The position numbers were made by a program, and so were the translations under genes. Shown here in pieces: positions 6,784 to 14,214 of a DNA stretch of 15,976 nt. This stretch comes from CAYLLN01 sp036496265. GTDB taxonomy: Bacteria > Planctomycetota > Planctomycetia > Pirellulales > Pirellulaceae. The first letter of the stretch is position 1, and each line of letters starts with the position of its first letter. Under the pieces are notes generated by a model. That model was not told the origin of the DNA, ran no database searches, and saw only the letters and a list, made by a program, of their open reading frames with translations. The stretch covers positions 1 through 15,976 of the forward strand of contig DASXLL010000357.1 of NCBI GenBank assembly GCA_036496265.1, given 5' to 3'.

Positions 6784-6805
6784 TGGTCATTGGTCATTGG
6801 TCATT
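6781..6805. repeat. Tandem heptamer array, 3.5 x CATTGGT, containing the moaE start codon
   Basis: Three perfect CATTGGT units (6781-6801) plus CATT. It fills nearly the whole 28-bp moaD-moaE gap. On the minus strand the moaD TGA is followed by ATTCTG, then AATGACC units, the last of which supplies the moaE ATG (6783-6781). Same architecture as the array before the desulfurase-like gene. Confidence 0.9.
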
Positions 6806-6811
6806 CAGAAT

Positions 6812-7057
6812 TCAGCCGCCGCTAACCGGAGGAATCAGCGCAATTTCGGCAGTCCCGGAAATGGCGACGCTGTCATCTGCGTATTCGTTGGAAACTGCCA
6901 ATCGGCTATGCGGCAAAATATCTTTCAGCGGCGGGAACTGCTCGGCAAGCGCTGCGCGGAGCTGGCCGGCGGTGGCCGTCGAAGGGACTTCGACTTCGAT
7001 GGTGCTAATGCCCGCTCTTTGCCGGGCGACCGCAAATAATTTCACACAGACTTTCAT
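6812..7057 (-). CDS. moaD: Molybdopterin synthase sulfur-carrier subunit MoaD
   Basis: The 81-residue ubiquitin-like sulfur carrier. It starts with the beta strand MKVCVKLFAVARQRAG, has TAGQLRAALAEQFP (~29-42) for the helix and ends in the diagnostic SGG, whose terminal glycine is adenylated and then thiocarboxylated. Its length is typical. The adenylating enzyme (MoeB type) is not in the window. The ATG (7057-7055) overlaps the TGA of the upstream FAD/Fe-S oxidoreductase gene, so translation is probably coupled. It is followed after 28 bp by moaE, its partner subunit. Confidence 0.93.
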   Translation of the reverse strand: MKVCVKLFAVARQRAGISTIEVEVPSTATAGQLRAALAEQFPPLKDILPHSRLAVSNEYADDSVAISGTAEIALIPPVSGG

Positions 7058-10044
7058 GTCACCACCAACTCTTCTCCGTCCGCAGCTAACAAGGTTTTGA
7101 TCTCCGGCATCAAGCCATACGCATACGCCAAAATCTTCAGCGGATGAATCGTGGGCTTCGTGGTGCCTTGCTCCATCTGAATTTTACACGCACTGCACTC
7201 GGTTGTGCCGAACTCAATCGCCGGATCGCGCATGGCGCTGATCAGCCCCCAACCAGCGCGGAGACTAGCCCGGTAGTTCTCTCGCTTCAGGCCAAAAGTT
7301 CCGGCCATGCCGCTGCAGCCGCGCTCGATTCGTCGCACCTCCACACCACGGATCAGCCGCAATAGATTCTCGCCGGGCGAGCCAACTTCTAGAGCCCGTA
7401 GGTGGCACGGCAAATGATAGCCAAGCGTAAGGTTCATTGGCTGGAAATTGAGTTCTAGCTTCCCCGTTTCGTGCAACCGCCATAAATAGTCGCAGGCTTC
7501 ATGCGTGTGGGCGGCGACTAGGCGGGCGTCGTCATCGTCGAGCAAGTCGAGGTATTCGCGTTTGAGGCACAGCGCTGCCGTCGGCTCCGTGCAGACTATT
7601 TCGTACCCTTGGCGAACCGCTTCGGCGAGCAGCCGGACGTTTTTGGCAGCGAGCACCCGGCCCCGATCGACGTCACCAACCGCCAGCCGGTTCATGCCGG
7701 ACGCTTCCTGTCCCGGATGCACATAGACGGCGATATTGTTGTGCTGCATGACGGCGACGAAAGCGTCAGCGAGCTGCACGTCGTACCAATTGGCATAAAG
7801 ATCGACGAAATACAGGATTTTCCCGCCCGTCCGGCGGGTTGAGCGCGTCAGCCGGCGGCGCTCGGCACGGCGAATAAAACTCGACGACGCGATTTGTGGC
7901 AGCTTGCGGCCCTGCGCGATGCCAACGGTTTTTTCCAGCAGCCACCGCGCCCAACGCGTGCGAAATAGCCAATTGGTGAGCGTCGCAAACCGCGACGACC
8001 ACCGCGCAACCGAATCCATTCGCGTCAGCACCCAATCGGCGGTGCCCAGGCCGCTCGTCGCCACATACTGCGCCTTGGCCTCGATCATTAGCTTGGGAAT
8101 ATCCACCGCCGCCGGACACTCGAGGCGGCATTGATGGCAGTTGACACACAAATCGGCAATACTCTTCAGCTCGTCTTTGGCCAATAGCGTCGGATCGAGC
8201 TCGCCGGAGATGATCGCCCGGATCAGATTGGCCTTGGCCCGCGGCGAGGCTTCTTCCGACGGCGCGAGCCGGAAAATCGGGCACATCCGAGCATCCGGCG
8301 ACTGCGTCCGACACCGACCGCAGCCGTTGCAGCCGCTGGCGGTGCCTTCGAGCGAACCATTCCACACGAGTTGCAACTCCAGACCCTTCGCTGGAACGGC
8401 GGCCGGCTGCTGACCGTTGCTGTTTGGCGGAGCGGGAACCGGCTCGTGTGCGAGAATCCCCGCCGCCGCGCCGGCGCGAAGATTCTTGGTTATCGGCTGC
8501 GGCACATCCGCAATCACTTTGCCCGGATTAAATAAGTTCTTCGGGTCGAAGATCCGCTTGACCTCGCGAAACACGTCATACAGCGGTCCAAACTGCTTCC
8601 GCAGGAACCAAGTGCGGCTCAGCCCGCTGCCGTGCTCCCCGCTCATCGTCCCACCGATCTTAAACACCTCGTCATAGAGCTCATCGGCTAGCGCTTGCAT
8701 CTTGCGCACGTCGGCCGGGTCTGTCAGATTGAGAAACGGGCGGACGTGAAGCTGCCCATGTCCCGCATGCGCGAATAACGAAGCGGTCACATCGTGCGCT
8801 TTGAGGACGTTTTGCAGCCGCACGAGAAAATTGGCCAACTCATCCGGTGGAACCGCTATGTCTTCGACGAATGGCGTCGGCCGCTCCGACCCTTGCACTC
8901 GATACAGCGTCGGCGAAACGCGCCGCGCCATGCGGCGAAAAGCGTCGAATTCTTCGGGTGCCAGCGCCATATGAAATCCAAACGCCAGCCGCTTGCGGCG
9001 TTGCCAGCGAATGACAGCCTGCTGCAGACTTTCGATCACTTCGTGCTCGTCCTCGGCATGCTGCTCGATCATCAGCATCGCTTCCGCCTCGCGCGGGATC
9101 GCCCGGGCATAGCGATCATCGACGTCGCGGGCGAGCGACAGAATGCGACGGTCAATCAAATCACAGGCGGCCAAACCTAGCGACTGCGCCTCCATCGCCG
9201 CCGTCGCTGCCGATTCGAGCCGATCAAAAAACAGCAGCGCGACGCCGCGGTGCTTGGGAATCGGCACCGTACGCAGCGTCGCCTGCGTGATCAGGCCCAG
9301 CGTCCCTTCACTGCCCACGAGCAACCGGGCTAGATCAAGCTCGTCGTTTTCAACGACATCGTAAAGATGATAGCCGCTGCGGTTCACCCACGCTTTCGGC
9401 TGTCGCTCTTTAATAATCGGCTGCTCTCGATCGATCAGCTCTGCCAACCGCCGGACAAGGTCGCGCCGGCGGTGATCCGGATCGCGCAGGGGATCGTCTG
9501 TAATCGGATGTCGTCCTGCTTCCAGCACTTCGCCATCGGCCATGACCATTTGCATATTCACCACATGTCGCCGAGCCGAGCCATGCCTAAGCCAGTTGCT
9601 GCCCGAATTGTCGAGCGCCAGCACGCTCCCCATCGTCGTCACGCCGCCGGTGGCCGGATCGGGACCAAACTGGCGACCAAATCCGGCCAGATAGCGATTG
9701 AGCTGCCCCAGCACCACACCCGGCTGCACCGTGACCGTTTCGCCATCGATGCCCACAATGCGACGCATCGAACGGCTGAAATCGACGACTATTCCGCTCC
9801 CCAGCGATTCCCCCGCCAGGCCGGTGCCCGCGCCGCGTGCGTGCAGCGGGATATTTTGCTCGGCAGCGTACTTTACGAGGGCCCGCACATCGGCCAAGCC
9901 ACGCGGGCGAACCACGCCCAGCGGCCGCATCTGATAAACGCTCGCGTCCGACGCATACATCAGCGTAAACGGGTCGTCGCAAAAGACTTCGCCCGCCAAC
10001 AGGCCGCGCAAATCAGCCTGAATTCGCTCGCGCTGTGGGTCCAT
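7054..10044 (-). CDS. Fused FAD-linked oxidase and Fe-S oxidoreductase (GlcD-GlcF/YdiJ type)
   Basis: A 996-residue single-chain 2-hydroxyacid dehydrogenase-like enzyme, combining what GlcD and GlcF do as subunits. The N-terminal PCMH-type FAD domain (~1-260) has the loop RGAGTGLAGES (70-80) and GPDPATGGVTTMGSVL (~127-142). The FAD-oxidase C-terminal domain runs to ~515, with LFAHAGHGQLHVRPF and a GTMSGEHGSG motif. Two Fe-S motifs follow: C572-x2-C575-x2-C578-x9-C588P and C633-x2-C636-x2-C639-x3-C643P. The CCG-type cysteine-rich region includes C880 (LPCH), GCSGMAGTFG (~911) and TECSACKIQ (~950). E. coli YdiJ is similar in size and layout. The substrate is probably a 2-hydroxy acid such as D-lactate or D-2-hydroxyglutarate, but the sequence does not decide it. 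It heads the moa block. Confidence 0.92.
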   Translation of the reverse strand: MDPQRERIQADLRGLLAGEVFCDDPFTLMYASDASVYQMRPLGVVRPRGLADVRALVKYAAEQNIPLHARGAGTGLAGESLGSGIVVDFSRSMRRIVGIDGETVTVQPGVVLGQLNRYLAGFGRQFGPDPATGGVTTMGSVLALDNSGSNWLRHGSARRHVVNMQMVMADGEVLEAGRHPITDDPLRDPDHRRRDLVRRLAELIDREQPIIKERQPKAWVNRSGYHLYDVVENDELDLARLLVGSEGTLGLITQATLRTVPIPKHRGVALLFFDRLESAATAAMEAQSLGLAACDLIDRRILSLARDVDDRYARAIPREAEAMLMIEQHAEDEHEVIESLQQAVIRWQRRKRLAFGFHMALAPEEFDAFRRMARRVSPTLYRVQGSERPTPFVEDIAVPPDELANFLVRLQNVLKAHDVTASLFAHAGHGQLHVRPFLNLTDPADVRKMQALADELYDEVFKIGGTMSGEHGSGLSRTWFLRKQFGPLYDVFREVKRIFDPKNLFNPGKVIADVPQPITKNLRAGAAAGILAHEPVPAPPNSNGQQPAAVPAKGLELQLVWNGSLEGTASGCNGCGRCRTQSPDARMCPIFRLAPSEEASPRAKANLIRAIISGELDPTLLAKDELKSIADLCVNCHQCRLECPAAVDIPKLMIEAKAQYVATSGLGTADWVLTRMDSVARWSSRFATLTNWLFRTRWARWLLEKTVGIAQGRKLPQIASSSFIRRAERRRLTRSTRRTGGKILYFVDLYANWYDVQLADAFVAVMQHNNIAVYVHPGQEASGMNRLAVGDVDRGRVLAAKNVRLLAEAVRQGYEIVCTEPTAALCLKREYLDLLDDDDARLVAAHTHEACDYLWRLHETGKLELNFQPMNLTLGYHLPCHLRALEVGSPGENLLRLIRGVEVRRIERGCSGMAGTFGLKRENYRASLRAGWGLISAMRDPAIEFGTTECSACKIQMEQGTTKPTIHPLKILAYAYGLMPEIKTLLAADGEELVVT

Positions 10045-10101
10045 GAATAAACAGCTCGCCGCCTATTTTCTGCGGCTGACTCAACCAATCGCCGCCACAC
10101 T

Positions 10102-10130
10102 ATTCTAAACTGTGGCCCCCGCGCCGTCAG
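10102..10130 (-). promoter_or_regulatory. Candidate sigma70-type promoter for the FAD/Fe-S-moa operon
   Basis: On the minus strand CTGACG (10130-10125, 4/6 to TTGACA) and TAGAAT (10107-10102, 5/6 to TATAAT) are separated by exactly 17 bp. Transcription would start near 10095, leaving a leader of about 50 nt before the ATG at 10044. This is a consensus match only. Confidence 0.42.
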
Positions 10131-10182
10131 CTTTATCGGCCGCGATTTGCCGACTTAACCGAGTAGAACCTTCAAAATAAGC

Positions 10183-10212
10183 TATTCTGACAGCCACGTA
10201 TTCTGACAGCCA
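10183..10212. repeat. Direct repeat of a 14-mer upstream of pdxJ
   Basis: TATTCTGACAGCCA occurs at 10183-10196 and again at 10199-10212, a 16-bp period, about 75-100 bp before the pdxJ start. The spacing, about 1.5 helical turns, and the position in a divergent promoter region allow a regulator-binding role, but a simple local duplication is equally possible. Confidence 0.6.
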
Positions 10213-10285
10213 TGGCCAATTACGAACCGGCAAGGCTGCTGTGGTGTCTCTGGACGAACGTCGGAGGAACAACGGTTTTTGAGCT

Positions 10286-10999
10286 ATGGCTGAATTAGGA
10301 GTCAATATCGACCATGTCGCTACGCTGCGGCAGGCGCGAAAGACGCACGAGCCCGAACCGGTGACGGCGGCCGCACTCGCGGAACTAGGCGGTGCCGACG
10401 GCATCACGATTCACCTGCGAGAGGACCGGCGGCACATCAACGATCGCGATTTGCGGCTCTTGCGCGAGACCGTCGCGATCAAGCTGAACCTCGAATTGTC
10501 CGTAGCCGATGAAATCGTCGGCATTGCTTGCCAGGCGAAGCCCGATCAGGCGACGATTGTGCCCGAGCGTCGCGAGGAGGTTACCACCGAGGGCGGCTTG
10601 GATGTAATCTCGCACCGCGAGGCGACGCATAGGGCCATCGATCGACTGAAATCCGCCGGAATTGTGGTCAGCCTTTTTCTCGATCCCGACGCGCGGCAAA
10701 TTGAGGCCGCGAAACAACTTGGCGCCGAAGCGGTTGAACTGCATACCGGCCAATATGCTCTCGCCCGCGGGAAAGCCCAGCACGAGCACCTCGTCTCGTT
10801 GACCAAGGCCGGCAAACTCGTAAGCGATTTAGGAATGACATTGCACGCCGGGCATGGCTTGAACTATCACAATGTCATCCCCGTCGCCCGAATACCAAAA
10901 ATGCACGAGCTGAATATCGGCCACGCGATCATTTCGCGAGCCGTGTTCGTTGGCCTGGAGCGAGCCGTGCGGGAAATGAAACAATTGGTCGCGTCCTAA
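10286..10999 (+). CDS. pdxJ: Pyridoxine 5'-phosphate synthase PdxJ
   Basis: A 237-residue TIM-barrel enzyme that condenses 1-deoxy-D-xylulose 5-phosphate with 3-amino-2-oxopropyl phosphate to make pyridoxine 5'-phosphate in the DXP-dependent vitamin B6 route. Signature residues are present: N7, D9 and H10 in GVNIDHVATLRQAR, H43 and R45 in TIHLREDRRHI with H50, E70 in LNLEL, the VPERREEVTTEGG loop (~92-104), ELHTGQYA (~151-158), and H190 in HAGHGLNYHN. Length is as in the family. The GGAGG at 10263-10267 is too far (18 nt) to be an optimal ribosome-binding site for this ATG, and no better in-frame start exists. First gene of a pair with aroE, 6 bp apart, divergent from the FAD/Fe-S gene. Confidence 0.96.
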   Translation: MAELGVNIDHVATLRQARKTHEPEPVTAAALAELGGADGITIHLREDRRHINDRDLRLLRETVAIKLNLELSVADEIVGIACQAKPDQATIVPERREEVTTEGGLDVISHREATHRAIDRLKSAGIVVSLFLDPDARQIEAAKQLGAEAVELHTGQYALARGKAQHEHLVSLTKAGKLVSDLGMTLHAGHGLNYHNVIPVARIPKMHELNIGHAIISRAVFVGLERAVREMKQLVAS

Positions 11000-11005
11000 A
11001 GCTCT

Positions 11006-11857
11006 ATGTCGTCACCATCGCTGCAGGACGTCGTGTGTTGCTTGGGTCAGCCAGTGGCTGGCAATCCGACGCAGTACATGATGGAAAAGGCATTTGCCGC
11101 GGCTGGGCTGGAAGACTGGAAGTATCTCACCTGCGAAGTGCCGCCCGAAAAGTTGGGCGATGCGATGGCGGGAATTCGCGCCCTCGGATTCAAAGGCGCG
11201 AACTTTACCATCCCACACAAAGTCGCGGCAATTCAGTACCTCGACTCGTTGAGCTCCGCCGCCGAATTGGCCGGCGCTGTGAATTGCGTCAACCGCGTCG
11301 GCGACAAGCTGCACGGCGACAATGCCGACGGCAAAGGCTTCTATCAATCGCTCCGCGAAACATGTGATCCCGCCGGGCTGAATGTTGCGATCCTAGGCGC
11401 CGGCGGTGCGGCCCGAGCGATTGCAGTCGAGCTATCGCTCGCCGGTGCTAACGAAATCACGATCGTCAACCGATCACCCGAGCGTGGACAAACTCTCGTG
11501 GACCTCTTGCTGGCAAAAACGAGTGTCAAAGCGCAGTTCGTGCCCCTCATGGGTAATTATTCGGTCACCGACAACACCGCCATCTTCATCAACGCCACTT
11601 CCGTCGGTTTGGGTAACGAATCAGCCCGCGTACCGGTCGAAATCCAATCGCTCCGCCCCGAACTGATCGTCGCCGACGTCGTTTTCAATCCCCCTCAGAC
11701 CTGGCTCATCCGCACCGCCGCCGAACGCGACTGCCGAACCATCGACGGCCTCGGAATGCTCGTCAATCAAGCCGTTATCTGTTTCAGAATCTGGACCGGC
11801 CGCGACCCCGACGCAGCGATCATGCGGGAAGCGCTCGAAGAATTCTTGGAGATTTAG
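11006..11857 (+). CDS. aroE: Shikimate dehydrogenase AroE, variant substrate loop
   Basis: A 283-residue NADPH-dependent enzyme of the aromatic amino acid pathway (3-dehydroshikimate to shikimate). Catalytic K72 is in GANFTIPHK, N93 in GAVNCV and D108 in HGDNADGKGF. The Rossmann loop GAGGAARA (~131-138) and NRSPER (~154-159) bind the cofactor; the Arg agrees with NADPH use. FINATSVG and DGLGMLVNQA are further family motifs. Odd points: the usual GxPxxHSLSPxxHN substrate loop reads GQPVAGNPTQYMME, so the two serines that hold the shikimate carboxylate are replaced by N and T, and the NTDG motif reads NADG. I recall the GNPTQ form in other planctomycete AroE proteins. Cotranscribed with pdxJ (6-bp gap); tail to tail with the thioredoxin-like gene, 7 bp apart. 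Confidence 0.9.
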   Translation: MSSPSLQDVVCCLGQPVAGNPTQYMMEKAFAAAGLEDWKYLTCEVPPEKLGDAMAGIRALGFKGANFTIPHKVAAIQYLDSLSSAAELAGAVNCVNRVGDKLHGDNADGKGFYQSLRETCDPAGLNVAILGAGGAARAIAVELSLAGANEITIVNRSPERGQTLVDLLLAKTSVKAQFVPLMGNYSVTDNTAIFINATSVGLGNESARVPVEIQSLRPELIVADVVFNPPQTWLIRTAAERDCRTIDGLGMLVNQAVICFRIWTGRDPDAAIMREALEEFLEI

Positions 11858-11864
11858 ACGGGCT

Positions 11865-12482
11865 CTATTTCCGCTCTTTCACATATCGGACTGCACACCC
11901 GACAGCGGGCGTTTCACTAACTTCCGGCGTGCGGCCCGCTAAAGCGGCCGCGATTGCATCTTCGATGTATCGTTTCGTGATTTTCTTACCATCCGGGCTA
12001 TCGTCCATCGCGCCCAAATAAACCACCTTGCGATCTTTATTCAGCACGACAAATTCCGGCGTGAAAGTCGCGCCGTAGCTCTTGGCCACCTGCTGCGTCT
12101 CGTCGTGCAGGTAGGGAAAGTTGAAGCCCTTGCTCTTGGCCCGCTCTTCCATCGCGGGGAGCAAATCGTCTTTCACCTTGTTCGCATTGATGGCGATCAA
12201 GCCGCACTTGTTGCCTTCGGCAGCGAATTTTTTGGCCAGCCCGATGAGTCTGTCTTCATAATCGACGGCGTACGGGCACGTGTTGCACGTAAAGCAAATC
12301 ACCAGCACTTCTTTATCGGCGAATTCAGCCAGCGAGTGCTTCTGGCCATCGGTGCCGACGAGATCGCTCCACGTCGGCGCGCTATCGCCAAGGCTGAGCT
12401 GCTTGTTGTATGTGCCGGCGAGGGCGACAGCGTTGAATGGCAGCGTTGCGGCAATCAATCCAGCGATGAAAAGCCGATGCAT
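11865..12482 (-). CDS. Secreted thioredoxin-fold (redoxin/TlpA-like) protein
   Basis: A 205-residue exported thiol-disulfide protein. Residues 1-22 form a signal peptide (MHRLFIAGLIAATLPF core, ALA cleavage). The redoxin domain starts at LGDSAPTWSDLVGTDGQKHS (~31-50). The active site is C66-N-T-C69 in CFTCNTCPYAVDYE, with a further cysteine at 63. FTPEFVVLNKD (~137-147) carries the cis-proline typical of thioredoxin folds. YLGAMDDSPDG and the C-terminal VGCAVRY complete a pattern seen in AhpC/TSA-like thioredoxin family proteins of planctomycetes. It probably works outside the cytoplasmic membrane as a reductase or peroxiredoxin-like protein; the substrate is unknown. It lies 36 bp downstream of the PH-domain gene on the same strand, so the two may be cotranscribed. 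Confidence 0.87.
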   Translation of the reverse strand: MHRLFIAGLIAATLPFNAVALAGTYNKQLSLGDSAPTWSDLVGTDGQKHSLAEFADKEVLVICFTCNTCPYAVDYEDRLIGLAKKFAAEGNKCGLIAINANKVKDDLLPAMEERAKSKGFNFPYLHDETQQVAKSYGATFTPEFVVLNKDRKVVYLGAMDDSPDGKKITKRYIEDAIAAALAGRTPEVSETPAVGCAVRYVKERK

Positions 12483-12518
12483 GGCTTACAGCAGGCGATC
12501 GCGCCCACCCCCACGATC

Positions 12519-13034
12519 CTAACGGCGGAACTTCTTAACCATCGAATGAGCCAGATGCGATTTCAAGCACGTTTCGCGAAACGCTTCCGGTCGCGACACG
12601 CCTTCGAGCCGAAACGTTTCCACATTGCCCAGCTTGAAAACCAAATCGCCAGCGTGATACCACGCCTGGCCGGGCTGCACATCAACATTAACTGAGTCGA
12701 ACCGGTCCAAATCCACCGCCTTGTCCTGCACGCTGGTCAAACCGCGCTCGACGATGATCCGGCGATTGGTCAGCCGGTAGCGAACGCCGATTCCCGGTGC
12801 GATTCGCATGAAATACAGGACCAGCGCGATTGGGATCGAGAGCAGAGCAATCAAGTTTCCGACGCGGAAGAAATACACGTCGGGCCAACGTATTGCGAAC
12901 AGCGTGCCCATCGCCTTCCCTAGGGGATACATCGCAACCGACGGCCAGACCGTCATCACCGTCGTTTCGCGGAATTCGGCCGGGACGACGCCTGCGATGG
13001 GCGTGGCCGCCGGGGCAGCAGTCAGGGTGGGCAT
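12519..13034 (-). CDS. Membrane protein with bacterial PH domain (bPH2/YdbT-like)
   Basis: A 171-residue protein. After a Pro/Ala-rich start come two hydrophobic segments (~32-49 and ~59-79), then a bPH2-type domain beginning YRLTNRRIIVERGL (~86-99). That motif is the family hallmark and is followed by VDLDRFDSVNVDVQPGQAW, AGDLVFKLGN and EAFRETCLKS. Such proteins sit in the cytoplasmic membrane with the PH-like domain in the cytosol; their ligands are mostly unknown. No Shine-Dalgarno sequence is visible before the ATG at 13034. It is followed by the thioredoxin-like gene on the same strand. The domain call is firm, the function unknown. Confidence 0.82.
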   Translation of the reverse strand: MPTLTAAPAATPIAGVVPAEFRETTVMTVWPSVAMYPLGKAMGTLFAIRWPDVYFFRVGNLIALLSIPIALVLYFMRIAPGIGVRYRLTNRRIIVERGLTSVQDKAVDLDRFDSVNVDVQPGQAWYHAGDLVFKLGNVETFRLEGVSRPEAFRETCLKSHLAHSMVKKFRR

Positions 13035-13208
13035 AGGTGGTTCAGCAAATGCGGTGATCGAGCAAGTTCAGAGGTTAGCACAGGGGCGAAAAAGGGGCCA
13101 GATGGGCAGGCCAGCGATCAACATCGCGATGTAGGGGCTCTGCAAGAACGCTTGCTTCGCTGAGCTTGGAAACCAGGACAACCGCCGGACGACGAGCGAC
13201 CTCTGGCT

Positions 13209-13652
13209 CTATTGCTCGTGGCAGTGCCAATCGATCGGCCGCAACGTCGGTTCCGGGCCGCCTAGTGTTGCCAAGTGATGCTTCAAGCAGCAACGTTCGT
13301 GCTCGATTTCCTGCGTCGTCCGGACGCCCAGCTCCCGCAGCAGCGGAATCGGCGGGCACCAACCCTGCAGGGCATGCTGCAGGAAAAACGACTGAATGAC
13401 AAAGGGCAGGAGTAGCCAGCGGCGGTCTTTTGTCAGGCCGAGCGTCAGCCCTAGCAGCGTGAACGACGGCGCCAACGTTTCTACCCACCGCTCTACGTCC
13501 CACTCTTCATCCAACTCGCGCAGCCGTCGCTCGATCGCCCCTCGTCCAGCGCCCGCCACCCGCCGCAGCCGCTGCTCCGTCTCGTGCCAAATTCGATCAT
13601 TAAGTTCTGGTCGCGTATTCCTGCTAACGCGAAAAGCTGTGGTGGCAAGCAT
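13209..13652 (-). CDS. Small membrane protein, DUF2892-like
   Basis: A 147-residue protein. The N-terminal ~55 residues are charged and probably helical (RVAGAGRGAIERRLRELDEE, EWDVERWVE). Two hydrophobic segments follow: APSFTLLGLTLGLT (~61-74) and WLLLPFVIQSFFLQHALQGW (~79-98). After them come CPPIPLLRELGVRTTQEIEHER, as in DUF2892/YgaP-type membrane domains where a WCP motif is followed by a leucine-rich GxRT segment. Two adjacent cysteines (121-122) and several histidines near the end could bind metal, but this is not shown. I chose ATG at 13652 over the frame's upstream ATG (13697) because a GGAGGG lies 7 nt upstream. Function unknown. Confidence 0.7.
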   Translation of the reverse strand: MLATTAFRVSRNTRPELNDRIWHETEQRLRRVAGAGRGAIERRLRELDEEWDVERWVETLAPSFTLLGLTLGLTKDRRWLLLPFVIQSFFLQHALQGWCPPIPLLRELGVRTTQEIEHERCCLKHHLATLGGPEPTLRPIDWHCHEQ

Positions 13653-13659
13653 GATTAGG

Positions 13660-13665
13660 CCCTCC
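13660..13665 (-). promoter_or_regulatory. Strong Shine-Dalgarno site, decides the start of the DUF2892-like gene
   Basis: GGAGGG on the minus strand, 7 nt before ATG 13652. It is the only clear, well-spaced Shine-Dalgarno sequence I see in the window. It favours this start over the ATG 45 nt upstream. Confidence 0.65.
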
Positions 13666-13858
13666 GAAAAGACGGAAGAGGGATATGCAACCTGCATGCC
13701 ATGATTTTCCCGCCGCGGCGTCAGTTCGATTGATCCTGATTGACTTAGGGAGAGGTGTGGGGCGCTAAAGTTTTAGATTTTTTCATTACGGCGGGCTTTA
13801 GCGGAAGTTGTAAGTGGTTGGTGGTTATGAGTTTTGGATTTTGGGGTGAATGGCCAGT

Positions 13859-13875
13859 GCGCTAAAGTTTAGCGC
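13859..13875. repeat. Perfect 17-bp palindrome GCGCTAAA-G-TTTAGCGC
   Basis: Two perfect 8-bp arms around a single G. Related half-sites occur at 13762-13770 (GCGCTAAAG) and 13796-13804 (CTTTAGCGG), which are inverted relative to each other with 25 bp between. The tight symmetry suggests a dimeric-protein operator or a small palindromic repeat; nothing decides between them. Confidence 0.6.
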
Positions 13876-14214
13876 TGATTTAGCGATTCGAATCGCCGTA
13901 AGTCTAAGTCAAAGCCACGAGCCCAGTTTGGAGAGCGGGGCAGATTTGCAGGCGGAGACGCAGAAGGAAATGAACAGAAGAAAACAAAGATAACGAAGGA
14001 CAGGCAGAGTTTGGGCACGAATATCTTGCTGCAGCCGGGGCCGGTGGCTGGTTCGGCAGCCGCGGCTGTTTGGTGGAGGTCAACCAAGTTGAGAAAGAGC
14101 AAGAGCGCAAAAGTGGCAGGCCGTTCGAAACATTTGTTCACTGGCAAATCGCGCGCCAATTCAACCGAATGTGCTCCCACGGCCCAAGCGCAGATTCCCA
14201 TTCCTGATTCGCGA

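Larger units (their letters stand above)
10045..10285. promoter_or_regulatory. Divergent regulatory region between the FAD/Fe-S-moa operon and pdxJ-aroE
   Basis: 241 bp without a gene. It holds the candidate minus-strand promoter (10102-10130) and the TATTCTGACAGCCA direct repeat (10183-10212). I find no convincing plus-strand -35/-10 pair for pdxJ; TATTCT inside each 14-mer is a possible -10. GGAGG at 10263-10267 is 18 nt from the pdxJ ATG. Confidence 0.5.
13653..14214. other. Non-coding region with GCGCTAAA palindromes and a purine-rich tract
   Basis: About 560 bases without a credible gene between the DUF2892-like start and the vapC stop. It contains the Shine-Dalgarno site, three copies of a GCGCTAAAG-type motif (13762-13875) and a purine-rich tract (~13953-14010, GAAGGAAATGAACAGAAG and onwards) of the kind repeated between planctomycete genes. 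A 134-codon minus-strand frame (13869-14273) crosses these repeats and vapC, and I consider it spurious. Confidence 0.5.

Noticed and set aside
9367..10050. 227-codon plus-strand frame
   Set aside because: Antisense to the FAD domain of the large oxidoreductase; composition typical of a shadow frame in GC-rich DNA.
12493..12500. GCGATCGC octamer (HIP1-like)
   Set aside because: A single copy in this window, in GC-rich DNA; no basis for a functional claim.
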